Shown here one piece after another: positions 46,912-58,396 of a stretch of 64,000 nt of DNA. Source of the stretch: Euphorbia lathyris (lineage: Eukaryota > Streptophyta > Magnoliopsida > Malpighiales > Euphorbiaceae). Position numbers and translations under genes: made by a program. The stretch lies in assembly GCF_963576675.1 (NCBI RefSeq), contig NC_088913.1, positions 78,243,001 to 78,307,000 of the forward strand, given 5' to 3'. The notes beneath the pieces were generated by a model. It was not told the origin of the DNA and searched no databases. It saw only the letters and a list, made by a program, of their open reading frames with translations. Each line of letters starts with the position of its first letter. Positions within the stretch are counted from its first letter, which is position 1.

Positions 46912-47087
46912 TGATAAGGATATTATGGTCATTCCTCTTTAAGCTGTAGATAAGCCAGATTTAAACGCCTTGTATTTTGAATTCAAAAACTTATCTCTTC
47001 CTATTTTCTTGTAATCATATACTTCATGTACAGCCTTTATATTCGGCCAACATCAATGAGAATTCCACTAAGTATTTGAATTCTACA
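46912..47087 (+). repeat. 3' LTR of copia E
   Basis: 176 bp, about six differences from the 5' LTR, preceded by the polypurine tract. Confidence 0.9.
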
Positions 47088-47652
47088 ATAATAATATATA
47101 AATTAAGGTGTTTTCTATTACGTTGTTTTTACCAAAGTCACCCTTATTTTGTTTGTTTTTACCATTGGATGGTGGAGTGTAAAATTGATCCAATGATAAA
47201 CACAAAGAAAGTAATGGTTACTTTATCAAGAACATGAATTAATTGAGTTTTAGCAAGAAGTTTTGATTTTTTTAAGCAATTTTAGTTAGGTGAAATTCAA
47301 TTTACTTAATTTTTATGATTGAATTTTAAAAAATCATAAAACTTGCACGTAAGTGTTGCATTTCTCTATATTAGATCAATGTAGTGTGAGAATTGAAGTG
47401 CACATTTAGAGGATTCTTCTTTATACCTGCTATTAAGTATTTAATGGACCAAATTCAATTATTATTGTTTTCTAATTAATTATTTTGCAGTTAACTGAAT
47501 TTTTGTTGCAGCACTGATATCATAATCCAAGTCAAGCTAATATTGGCTAGCTAGATGATCAAACACAATTAAAGTAAACTCGCAATGAAAATTTTCATTT
47601 TATTTAAAATATGTATTACATTATAAATTTAATTTATTTCAAGAGATATAGT

Positions 47653-47910
47653 CTAGCGGTGGCCAACACCAGGACTGTGCCCAGGTGTAGTAGGCCTCAT
47701 GGCATACAAATGACCTTGAGGCTCTTCTTCAGCCATTGATATTGCAGCATCTGGAAGTACTGATTTTGCAGGTGGATAAATTGCATCTGAGTTTGATATT
47801 GATACAGTTACAGGTGGATTGATGCAATCTTTGCCATCCAAAACTCTTCCATTTGTGGACTGAAATATCATCAACATTAAAAGAATGAATAATGCATTCA
47901 CTTTGGCCAT
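47653..47910 (-). CDS. CEP-family secreted peptide hormone precursor, copy 3
   Basis: An intronless 85-residue precursor with the signal peptide MAKVNALFILLMLMIFQSTNG, then RVLDGKD, a variable region and the C terminus LYAMRPTTPGHSPGVGH plus Arg. The 15-mer is identical to that of copy 2 and keeps the three usual hydroxyproline sites. Changes from copy 2 lie mostly in the variable region (for example DGKD, PVTVS, SNSDA, PPAKS). The signal peptide is the same as that of the frameshifted copy at 35290. A minus-strand TATA box lies at 47991-47998. It sits 0.6 kb downstream of copia E, which could affect its regulation. Constraint on the 15-mer against drift elsewhere would suggest selection, but this needs a proper test. 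Confidence 0.85.
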   Translation of the reverse strand: MAKVNALFILLMLMIFQSTNGRVLDGKDCINPPVTVSISNSDAIYPPAKSVLPDAAISMAEEEPQGHLYAMRPTTPGHSPGVGHR

Positions 47911-47990
47911 TTTGGAAGAAAGAAAGAATAGAAATTTTTAGAGGGAGATGATACAAGGAAGAGTGAAGAAAGAGGAGGCTACCTTATTGG

Positions 47991-47998
47991 TATTTATA
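47991..47998 (-). promoter_or_regulatory. Putative TATA box of CEP copy 3
   Basis: TATAAATA on the minus strand about 80 bases upstream of the start codon, in the shared CEP promoter context. Confidence 0.6.
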
Positions 47999-48317
47999 GA
48001 GGAAGAGAGGCACCTATTGCATGTGAATTCTGAAAACCAGCAAAAGAGGATTTCATTTGTTTTGTAATTTTGCAATGTTTAAGAAGAAAAAAAAAATGAT
48101 ATCTTCTTTTATATCTTAAAATTAATGAAACAGATTTTCTTTCCTTTTGTAAATTTTCTAAGTTTCACCACAATACAAAACCAATGATTCTCTCTTACAT
48201 TATTTTTTAAGCCAAGAGTTACTGTTTGTTACACAAAGTTCACTAACTTCATCATGTATTTCGAATAAATTTTGTGAACTTTACATTATAAATTTAATTT
48301 GTTTAAAGATAAATAAG

Positions 48318-48350
48318 AAATAGTCTGGGGTGACCAATTCCAGGACTAGA
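48318..48350 (-). pseudogene. Relic of a second CEP-type gene, unit 5
   Basis: The minus strand reads SPGIGHPR, the C-terminal end of a CEP peptide (SPGIGH is a common ending). The rest is deleted; the sequence jumps to the CTAGATCTTAACTCA flank seen in the other relics. It shows that the paralogue once had the standard Ser-Pro-Gly ending. Confidence 0.5.
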
Positions 48351-48540
48351 TCTTAACTCATTTTTTGTTGTACCACTAGATATTACCTGGGTCTCCCACA
48401 CAAGGTTCAAGCGATGAGTCAACAATATTGTGCTCTAAGTGATATATTCCCACCTACACCCATTCCTCAAAGACGATACAAAATGAAACTACATGCACAT
48501 CAGGGTAAAAGGGATTGATTGTGAATGTGTAAAATTTAGT

Positions 48541-51285
48541 GAATGAATATATGAATCCCATTTAGATAACTTTAAAGTTTTAACAAATAGTAATTTTATG
48601 TGTGTTTCAAGTGTTAAATACACAAATTTTAACTAATTAGGTAATTAAAAAAATGGATTCATAATGTACTGGATCTAGTGTAATCACGATTCCTTATGCC
48701 CATTAAGAATGTTAAAAATATGCCTCCAAACAATTAACCCTTACTTTTAGGGGTGGCAACGGTACGGTGCGGGACCGGTATGCATTTATCACTCAGTCCC
48801 CAAATGTTTACGGAACTGTTTCGGGAAATCCCTATTAAATGATTCGGAAATTTTTTCATCCCCATCCCCTCCCCATAGGCTTTCGGTACGATTTCGGGGA
48901 ATCCCCATACCCAATAAATTAATAATATTAATTTTTATATATACAAAAATTTAATTATAAAATATTTTAAAAAATAACAAAAAAATATTTAGGATTGTAT
49001 TTATTACATTATAGGTAACCAACAATTGATGGTTACAGATAATGTAACCAACAACAATTGTGGATTAGATTGCCTCTGTACATTTTTCGATATATAAAAG
49101 GTTACTAATTTATTATGATACATTGATATAAAAATAATGGTTAGAAATTAAAATTAATAATTTTATTCGGGGGATTCGTACGGGAATTTACACGGTAACC
49201 GGACGGGGATCCCCACAGTGCGGATATAGCAATCCCCATCCGGATCCCCATTTAGGTTTCGGGGAAAAAAATTTCATGGCCCCCAACCGCAACTCTAACT
49301 TTTAGGGTTATTCCCTATCCTCGTCAGTTCGGATACCCGCGGTTTTCGGATAATCCCCTCCTCATTGCCACCCCTACTTACTTTAGAAACTCCCTGATGA
49401 AAAACGACATTCTATAGCCCTCAAAATCATCCTTAAATTAGCATCCATAACATAGAATCAAGTTTTTTTTCCAACCATTAATAAACTATTATGCCACATC
49501 AATTTTCAAAAATTATTTCGAACTCATTACTTAACATTTTCCCGAGTTTTCACTTCCAAATACTTCCCTTACACATGAACTTTAAACTTTAACTTTCGTT
49601 TCGCTCAAATCCGATTTCTACAGCATTCGAAATTGAGCCCCAAAATCCAACGTAATTAATATTTTTGTACCAAACATTGCTGCGATCTATTGAATTATAA
49701 ATGGTAAATTGCGGTTTTGGTCACTAAAATTTTCAAATTCACCCAGAATTACCATAAGAATACCACGATTTCTGAGACGACTTCCCAAACTTCCATACCT
49801 CATTTTCACTCATCTCAACAATATCAATAAGATCGGTTAATTTCATTTAACCCCGTATGTATTGTTTTTTATGACTTGTTTATATTTCTAGTTTTTAAGT
49901 ATTATTTCGAAGTTGTAATTTTCATGTTTTATGCTCATATTTGTAATCCAAAAACATTGAAAAATTATGAAATCAATAAAAATTTAAAAGAAAAATTTAA
50001 AAATTTGTGTTGCTTTTATTGCTTTTGTTTTCGGTACCATATTTTAAAGAATTGTTTTCCGACCGACCTGTCAAGCAACGTCGGGACCCAAGACCGTTGT
50101 TTTATTTTCAGTCCTTCTAACGGCCGTCAATCGTTTTTCGTTTAGAATTCAAGTCGTAAGCGCATTTATTTTATCCAATTACCGTTTTACCCTTCGAGAA
50201 TTAGCTTCTCTGGCAATAATAAAAACAAATAAATTACAAATTTAAGAAACATATAATAAACCATCAAAAACTAACAAAAATTCTAAATTATTCAAATAAT
50301 CAATAAATAAAACACATTAAAAATAAATAGTTCTTTTTTCGTACAATGATAATCTTCATTTTGATATAAAAATGATGTAACAGGAGGTGTTACTTCATAC
50401 ATGTCATTAGTAATATTTTTTTTATCCCATTCTCATCCCAAACCTTTTTACACAATTTTAATACCTTGGAAAGTGTTGAGATTTACGAATACAGTCACAT
50501 GTTGCCATGATTAACGCTAGGGTCTCAATTATACCATTTATAATATTAGAGTTAAATTGTTTTTTTATTGTTAATACTAAAGATATTTTTGTACATTGTC
50601 CCTTTCCAATAAATAATCGGCTAAGCACATTAGAAGCCCGCTGAACATATGGTATAAAAAACTAATTGGCCCCTTGAACTTACGTACCTAGTATCTTATT
50701 AGTTTGTTGAAATTTCTTAAAGTGATATACTAATCACCTGAACTTGTTTAAAATGGTCTATTCGTCTTTGAACTTACTTACACCGACTTATTGTCACCTG
50801 GTCTTTAATAAATTCATATATATTTCAATTTCCGAAAATCCTCTCTTACTCTCCCATGTGGACTTAGTAAGATTAATAATGTAAGTTTAAGCTAGTTCAA
50901 GGAAAAATTGATCTTTTCAGGGAAGTTAACGATTTTAGATTAAGCTGGAAAAAAATATAATACTAATAACAATATATTAATTAAGATGCTTTATATGGTT
51001 ATTTTGTTTTTTCCCACCATTGGATTGTGGAATGTAAAATTGATTCAATGGAAAAAACAAGCAAAGTAATAGTTACTTTGTCAATAACATGAAAATAACA
51101 TGAATTAATTGAATCTTGGTAAGAAGTTTTGATTTTTTTAAGCAATTTTAATTAGGTGAAATTCAATTGATTTAATTTTTATGATTGAATTTTAAAAAAC
51201 ATAAACCTTGTAAGTACTTGTTGCATTTCTCTATATTAGATCAGTGTGAGAATTGAAGTTCATATTTAGAAGAATTCTTCTTTCT
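48541..51285. repeat. Tandem unit 6 of the CEP-gene array, cut before its CEP gene
   Basis: It follows the unit order from the start block to AGAATTCTTCTTTC, just ahead of where the CEP 3' flank should begin. There it is interrupted at 51286 by the LTR-like fragment and copia F. It contains hAT element 2. No CEP gene is present; it may have been displaced or deleted. Confidence 0.7.
48748..49375. mobile_element. Non-autonomous hAT element 2
   Basis: An exact 8-bp target duplication CTTACTTT at 48740-48747 and 49376-49383. Terminal inverted repeats are TAGGGGTGGCAA and TTGCCACCCCTA. It is 628 bp with GGGGATCCCC-rich subterminal motifs and no coding capacity. The empty site is seen in sister units (for example near 17280). 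Confidence 0.88.
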
Positions 51286-51429
51286 GATAAGGTTAATAGT
51301 GTCAATTGCTAATTAGTTAAGATAGACCTTGAATTGGTCCCCTATTTTTGAATTACAGATATCTCATGTTGTAACAAACTCAATCTGTTGTAAAGCACGC
51401 TGTTAAGAGAGTTCAATTCCTTTACTTTC
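51286..51429 (+). repeat. LTR-like fragment at the left of copia F
   Basis: 144 bp that is not part of the unit and not repeated at the 3' end of copia F. It starts TGATAAGG, like the LTR of copia E, and contains TTGTAACAAACTCAATCTG. It may be the start of a solo LTR into which copia F inserted. No second part was found. Confidence 0.4.
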
Positions 51430-51708
51430 TAACAAACTATAGAAACGACTGCGTTTCATGTTGAGCAAAACGCACCGCTTCACTTATCAACGGTAACAAA
51501 GAAAGAAACAACTCATGGTGCTGGTCTATATAACAGCCACAGCAAGGATTACAATAGTTAAGTTAAGTTTTCCATTCTTCATCTCCTATTCTCAAATCTT
51601 CTGTAATTTTCCTTTCTCTCTTTGTAATTTCTTTTCATTCATCTGTAACTCCCTTCATCTCCAACATATTGTTGCAGATTATTCAAGATAATAAGATTAG
51701 TTTTGTTA
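51430..51708 (+). repeat. 5' LTR of copia F
   Basis: 279 bp, TA...TA termini, directly followed by the tRNA-Met primer site. A TATATAA stretch near 51528 may be the promoter. Confidence 0.82.
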
Positions 51709-51912
51709 TGGTATCAGAGAACACGCTTTGCGTTCGATTATCTTTTCGTTACAGAGTTCTCAGTCATTCATACGTTTTCCTGTTTCATTCCAAGATCAGG
51801 ATCGAAACATTACTTTCTTGATTGAAAATTTCAATCAATTTCTTTTCTTGATTGAAGAAATTCAGACAATCTTTTGCTGATCCCTCTTTTCTTTTGCCAG
51901 AAAATCAGAAAA

Positions 51913-54900
51913 ATGGCACCAGAAAATACTACTACAAACGTTACTCCTGATCTTTCACAAAACCCCTCAAGCTGCTATTATCTTCATTCAGGGGAGAACC
52001 CAGGATTAGTTTTGGTAGCACATCTATTGAATGGAAGCAATTACCATTCTTGGAGCAGAGAAATTCAAAGGGCTTTACGGGCCAAGAACAAGATTTCTTT
52101 CATCGACGGCACGCTTCCTTCACCGGCTGAAGCAGATCCAAACAAAGCAGCTTGGGATCGTTGCAATACCATGATCTTCTCATGGATTACAAGATCTATC
52201 ACCCCTTCCATTGCTCAAAGCATCCAATGGTTTGATAATGCGTCTGATGTCTGGAAGAATCTAAAATCTAGATTTGCTCAAGGCGATTCGTTAAAGATAG
52301 CTGCAGGAAGAGATGTTTTCTTTCACCCAAGGTTCGTTATCCGTCACAGACTATTACACGAAATTGATGACGTTATGGGTAGAGTTGATCAATTATAGAC
52401 CCTTGCACACTTGTCATTGTACACCTGCTTGTTCTTGTTCTAAATGGTTACTAGAGTATAAAAAGTATCAGGAAGAGGATTGTGTAATTCGTTTCCTCAA
52501 AGGCTTAGGACCTGACTTTGCTGCTGTTAGATCTCAGATCTTTCTTATAAAACCCATACCAGATATTACCACTGCTTTAACTTTGGTTACACAGCAAGAG
52601 AGGCAAATAGGACCTACTTCTACCGAGTCTACAGTCAACATGGCTAGAGGGCAATATCAAGACAATAGAAAGAAAGGACCTAAATGCACATACTGCGATA
52701 AACCTGGGCACACCATCGACCAATGCTATAAAAAACATGGTTTTCCGGCAGGGTTTAAATTCACCAAAAAGAAGGGCAGTGGTAGTGGGTATAATACAGG
52801 AGGACATAATAGCAACCACAATGCTAACGTGTCTACGGATTATTCGCCTGAAGGAAATCATCAAGATCTTGAGATAGGTCAACAACCCACACTATTTTCA
52901 CATGAACAGCAGACCCAAGTACATGATGCGGGCATTACTCTTTCGAAGTCACAATATAGCAAGCTAATGAGTATATTAGAAGAAAAAGACCAGCTTAAGC
53001 ATCATACTTCCAATAACTATCCTAATTCTGCTAATCCACATATGGTGGGTAGTATAGTGACTGACCATGCTCCAATTGCACACGGCAATCAGCTACAACA
53101 GAGTGCAAATGGTTCAGCGAGTTACATTCACTCCACAGGTATCACTCATAACCCTATTAGTTGGTTAACTAATCTTGATCATTATGCTTGTGCTGTATTG
53201 CCTAATATTGTTGAGCATATCTTTACTAAGGTAGAATGGATCCTAGACAGTGGTGCCACAGACCACATAGCGAATAGCATGGATTTGTTATATGATGTTC
53301 GTACTGTTAATGCAATAGTAGTAAGATTGCCTAACAATGAACAGTTAAGGGTTACTCAAGTAGGAACAGTTAAGGTCAATAATCATTTAGTTTTGCATAA
53401 TGTTCTCTACATTCCCACTTTTAGCTTCAACATTATGTCTGTTAGCAAATTATTAGAACAACATGATGTGAATTGTGTTTTTGCATTTGATGTTTGTGAA
53501 ATACAAGATACAAAACTTCAGCTGATGATTGGTTTAGCTAAATTGAAAAAGGGATTGTATGTCATACCTCATGAACATCAACCAACTGTGCCAACTGTGG
53601 CTTCCATATCTGCAGAAAAACAACAACATGTATCTGATTTGAATCTGTGGCATCTTAGATTGGGACACTTGCCTGTTGAAAAATTTAAATTTTTACCTCT
53701 CAATGTAAAACATTCTACATTTTTTGATTGTACTGTATGTCCACAAGCTAAACTCAAGTGTTTGCCTTTCCCTGTTAGTCAAAATAAAACTGAGAATATT
53801 TTTGATCTCGTACATTTGGACATATGGGGCCCCTTTTCTGTGGAGTCTCATGCGGGTTATAGATATTTTTTAACTATGATTGATGACTACAGTAGATATA
53901 CATGGATATACTTGTTGAAAAATAAGTCTCAGGCACCTAAATGTATTGAGGGTTTCTATAACTTTATAGAGACACAGTTTAGCCTAAAGATTAAGTCTAT
54001 CAGGAGTGACAATGCACCTGAATTACAGTTGGCTACTCTGTGCTCTGAAAAAGGCATAAAACATCAGTTTTCATGCCCTTATAGTCCCCAACAGAACAGT
54101 ACTATTGAGAGGAAACATCAGCACTTGCTTGCTGTTGCTAGAACACTTAGAATACAAGCATACTTACCTCTAGTTTTCTAGACCGACTGTATTATGCATG
54201 CCGCTTTTCTGATAAACATCATGCCTACACCATTATTAGACAATAGTTCTCCTCATAGCATGTTGTACTCAACTCAATTTGATTACACCAGTCTAAGAAC
54301 TTTTGGATGTTTGGTATACAGTTACAATTTTAGGCCAGGGAAACACAAAATGCACAATAGGGGAACGCCTGGCATCTTTATAGGATATAAGCCTAATGTT
54401 AAAGGTTTTAAGGCCTTTAGTCTTCACACACAGACATATACCTTGACAAGAGATGTCAAGTTTGTTGAGCAGTGTTTTCCTTATACGCAGTTTTTGGATC
54501 ATAAGCCAATACCTGAGTATCAGACTCTGAGCAATTCCTTTATTGAGAGTTTGTCATCTTTAGAGTCTTCTGCAGTAACAATAGAAAATCATGTCCCTGT
54601 TAGTCCATCACTTACAACGCCATCTGTAACTATACCAACCCTTGAGGTTCCTGCTGAATTTTTAAGATCTGTTGAGCAAAATAGCGCTATAGATAGTGCT
54701 GATAATCATCCTCATATTCACATAAGTCAAGACACACAAGCAACTACATCAGTTGATATACCTATTCAAGGAACTAGGCAATCGTCTAGAAATAAGAAGC
54801 GACCCTCTTATCTTATTGATTACCACTGTAATCAACTTAGGAGCCATGACATAGACACTAGTATCAAGTATCCCATTTCCAGTGTATTATCCTATCAAAT

Positions 54901-56481
54901 GTTAAACATTCCACATAGGAATTATGTCATGAATTTGACCATTGTGCCTGAACCAAAGAGTCACACAGAGGCTATGAAACATAATTGTTGGAAAGAAGCT
55001 ATGCAAAAAGAATTAGATGCACTAGAAGCTAATCATACCTGGACACTTGTTGAGTTACCTAAAGGAAAGAAAAAGGTAGGCTGTAGATGGACCTTTAAAG
55101 TTAAACTTAAAAGTGACGGGACCCTTGAACGATATAAGGCAAGGCTTGTTGCAAAGGGTTATACCCAAATAGAGGGTGTGGACTTCCTAGACACATTTTC
55201 TCCTGTGGTGAAATTAACTACAGTGAGGCTTATACTTGCAATTGCAGCATTACAGGATTCGCCTTTATACCAATGTGATGTTAACAACGCATTTCTCCAT
55301 GGTAATTTACATGAGGAAGTGTACATGGCTCTTCCTCCTCGCATGAAGACTTCTAATCCTAATCTTGTCTGTAAGTTACAACGGTCACTTTATGGTTTGA
55401 AGCAGGCGAGTAGGCAATGGTACGAAAGGTTATCATTATTTCTGTTTAAACACAATTACATTCAATGTTCACCAGATCATTCCTTTTTTATAAAGTACAA
55501 TAATAATCTTATCACTGTCTTACTCGTGTATGTTGATGATATAATACTCACAGGCACCAATCTAGTTGAGATAGAAAGCATCAAAAAGCATTTAGATGAG
55601 GAATTTAAGATAAAGGATCTAGGTACTCTAAAGTACTTCTTAGGTTTTGAGGTAGCTAGAACAGGAAAGGGAATTTGCATTTCCCAACGCAAATATGCTC
55701 TAGAGTTACTAGAGGATAATGGTCTACTAGCTTCGAAACCGATTACAACCCCCATGGACCCTACTGCTCGTTTTAGTAAAGATGTAGGCGTCCCTATTCC
55801 CGATCCCACTGTGTATAGAAGGTTGATTGGCCGATTAGTATATCTGACCAATACTAGGCCTGACATAATGTATGATGTCAACACTCTTAGTCAGTTTCTG
55901 CAGACACCCACTGACATTCACTTGAAAGCAGCACATAGGATTTTGCATTATGTTAAAAATGATCCAGGTAAAGGGCTGTTCTATCCCTCAAGCGCACCAA
56001 CTCAGAAACTACAGGCCTTTTCAGACGCAGACTGGGCTACATGTGTCGATACTAGACACAGCATTACTGGTTACTGTATTTACATAGGAAATGCTCTAAT
56101 TTCCTGGAAAAGCAAGAAGAAAGCCACCGTGTCTCGATCCTCCACAGAAGCAGAATACAGGGCCATGTCCTCTGCAACGCCTGAAGTACAATGGATATTA
56201 TACCTCATAGATGCACTGAAGATCAGTCACAACATCCCAGTACCCCTGTTCTGTGATAATCTTTCCGCCATATATCTAACTACGAACTCCACATTCCATG
56301 AACGGAGTAAACACATTGAATTGGACTGCACTTCATTCGCGAAAAACTCCAGCAAGGAATTATAAATCCAATTCCAGTCACAACGAACAACCAGGCTGCG
56401 GACATATTCACCAAAGCATTAGCATCAGGACCCTTCCAACGAAATGTCATCAAGCTCGGCTTAATTTCCATATATGCCTAG
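51913..56481 (+). pseudogene. Copia F gag-pol, three lesions
   Basis: Gag starts at 51913 (MAPENTTTNV) with HLLNGSNYHSWSREIQRALR. A frame change near 52315 leads into the frame of 52313-54181, which holds a CX2CX4HX4C knuckle (CTYCDKPGHTIDQC), protease (ILDSGATDHIA), GAG-pre-integrase (LWHLRLGH) and integrase (VHLDIWGPF, RSDNAPEL, STIERKHQ). A stop at 54179 interrupts the integrase end. The frame then continues through reverse transcriptase (YVDDIILTG) and RNase H (SDADWATC, STEAEYRAM, CDNLSAI) until a one-base loss near 56327. The tail (AADIFTKAL) ends at 56481. This is one of the less damaged copies here. Confidence 0.9.
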
Positions 56482-56493
56482 CTTGAGGGGGGG

Positions 56494-56596
56494 TAACAAA
56501 CTATAGAAACGACTGCGTTTCATATTGAGCAAAACGCACCGCTTCACTTATCAACGGTAACAAAGAAAGAAACAACTCATGGTGCTGGTCTATATA
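56494..56596 (+). repeat. 3' LTR of copia F, truncated
   Basis: It matches the first 103 bases of the 5' LTR with about one difference, then stops at the CACTA end. Confidence 0.85.
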
Positions 56597-57000
56597 CACT
56601 ACAACAAATCATCACTTGCGCCACAGGTCAAATCGTGGCACAAGTATAATATTTCCGTAGCTATACTATTTAGCCACGGAAATTCAAGGTAAATACTCAC
56701 GTGGCACAAGTGAGCGTGGCTAGGTAATTGCCACGGAAAAATAATGGTTGTGGCATAAATTGGTTTTTATGCCACGGAAAAATCCGTGGCTAATCATATG
56801 ATTTTGCCACGGGTAAAATTGTGGCAAGAGTAAAAATACTTGTGGCAAACCATAACATCCCGTGACAAGGAAGCCCACTTAGCCACGCACATAACCGTGG
56901 CAGATATAAAACATTTGTGGCTAGAAACCGCAGTTAGCCACGAGCATAATAATGGCAAATTTTGTCAAATTTCTTCACATATAATAGTATATTCAAATAT
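56597..57000 (+). mobile_element. CACTA transposon end with subterminal repeats
   Basis: It starts CACTACAACAAATC inside the copia F LTR. The next 360 bases hold many short motifs GCCACGG/CCGTGGC in both orientations at 15-40 base spacing, the pattern of CACTA (En/Spm) subterminal repeats. The opposite end (a reverse-complement TAGTG terminus) and the other half of the LTR were not found, so the element is truncated. The right limit is approximate. Confidence 0.7.
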
Positions 57001-57504
57001 TATTATTTCTTTTACATTAGTTTAATTATAAATAATTAAAAAAATAAAAATAAAAATATGCATATATAATATGAAGTATTTTATTAATTAAATTTCAATA
57101 AGTACAGCAATTTAACTTAAAAGATCAATTTACATCAATTTACAAACGTACTAGCATATATATATAACTATATTCTTTTACAAAGTTGTTCTAGGACTTA
57201 AAATATCACACGTCTTTGATCCTAAATATTTTGACTGCACATACATTTTTTCAAATAGCGAGACAAAGGTCCTTATAAAGAATTCTAACTAGATATTCTA
57301 GCTCTTCAAGCTGCCCAAGTTGACATAATCCTGACATTAACCATTTGATTTTTTCAAAGTTCTCTCTTTGTATATTATTTGAACTTAAAGAGATTAAGAA
57401 TGTCAGTTTAAACAAGTTTAAGAGACTAATCCACTTTTTTAAGCCAAGTTTAGAACTCTTGATATATTAGCCAAAAGACAATAAATATATTATTTTTATA
57501 AGAT
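57001..57504. other. Noncoding remainder between CACTA end and LINE
   Basis: AT-rich DNA. The first part may be CACTA interior. The stretch 57355-57500 is a strongly diverged copy of the unit block with AGATTAATAATGTAAGTTTAAGC and CAATAATATATTA-like sequence. No gene is seen. Confidence 0.4.
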
Positions 57505-58396
57505 TTTTTTTAGTAAAAGTTGGGAAAGAGCGAAGTTGACGACGGACATCCCAGCTAGCCTGGCACCCCCGAAGAGAACCCCGCGAACCCGAACAAATAA
57601 ATAAATTTAAAATCGTTTACAGGTAGGAGAAAAGAATAACGAATAAAGAATGAAAGAAATGATCTAACAGAACCTAAAATTGACAGCATTACAAATGTCT
57701 TGTAAAATGAATTCCTGACAGAAAGGCGGGGCACAATTCCACCATATGAGATTCTGAGTCGTGACCCCATGTCTGGCTAGCAGGTCCGCAGCCTTGTTAC
57801 CCTCCCGATAAATGTGGGTGGCATGATGTCCATAGAAAAACATTGGAATAAGCACTTGAGCCAGGGTTACCTAACCTTCCAAGGGACTGCGGTCGATTTA
57901 GAATTTATTAAGTTCACCACGAAGGTGGAATCTGACTCGATCCACAGCTTGGTCCAGCCTTTCTCCCAAGCGATATCGACCGCGAAGCAAACAGCTAGAA
58001 GTTCCGCCGTGTGAGCAAATCCGGAGGCAATAGGGAACGAGAAGCAGCCTCCTGCGAAACCACGATCCGTTCTGAAGATGCCCCAGCGCCAGCCGGACCC
58101 GGAGAGCCATAGGCAGAACCATCAGTGTTCACTTTAAGCCAGCCCCGTGGAGGAGCTGTCCATCTGATACCGATAATGTTCGGTGCCGGCAGAGGCTTCG
58201 GGGCAATGTGAAGCTGTTGAAGAATTCTTCTATCGTAAGGGCTGCAACAGTATCCCTTGGAAGAGCCGCTAGATTCAAGGATGAAAGACAGCAGCAAATG
58301 CTTGGAGTTTTGGATTGAGGGGAGCTCGTCTTCGAAGATGCATTTGTTTCTCTGGTGCCAAATTATTGTGGAGACTTGCCAAAGCGAATGTACTTG

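Larger units (their letters stand above)
42459..47087 (+). mobile_element. Ty1/copia element E
   Basis: 5' LTR 42459-42634 and 3' LTR 46912-47087, each 176 bp with TGATAAGG...TCTACA ends. The flanks ATAAC (42454-42458) and ATAAT (47088-47092) form a 5-bp target duplication with one mismatch. The primer site TGGTATCAGAGC starts at 42635 and the polypurine tract TTGAGGGGGAG lies at 46901-46911. The LTRs differ at about six positions by eye, roughly 3%. The empty site (ACTAATAACAATATATTA) is seen in other units. Confidence 0.92.
38190..48540. repeat. Tandem unit 5 of the CEP-gene array, expanded by insertions
   Basis: Unit landmarks occur at 38190-38212, 41252-42458 and 47093-48540. They are separated by a composite DNA-transposon insertion (38213-41251) and copia E (42459-47087). 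The unit holds CEP copy 3 and its relic partner. Part of the early unit (about 300 bp) is missing at the first insertion. Confidence 0.7.
51430..56596 (+). mobile_element. Ty1/copia element F with TA...TA LTR ends
   Basis: 5' LTR 51430-51708 begins TAACAAAC and ends TTTTGTTA, a 7-bp inverted pair. The primer site TGGTATCAGAGA follows at once at 51709. The 3' LTR begins at 56494 directly after a GAGGGGGGG tract and matches the 5' LTR for 103 bases, to GGTCTATATA, where a CACTA end interrupts it. The termini are not the usual TG...CA. The rest of the 3' LTR is missing from the window. Confidence 0.85.

Noticed and set aside
51286..51708. A longer copia F LTR beginning TGATAAGG at 51286
   Set aside because: The 3' LTR after the polypurine tract begins TAACAAAC, and the TAACAAA/TTTGTTA pair fits LTR ends; the first 144 bases are not repeated at the 3' side.
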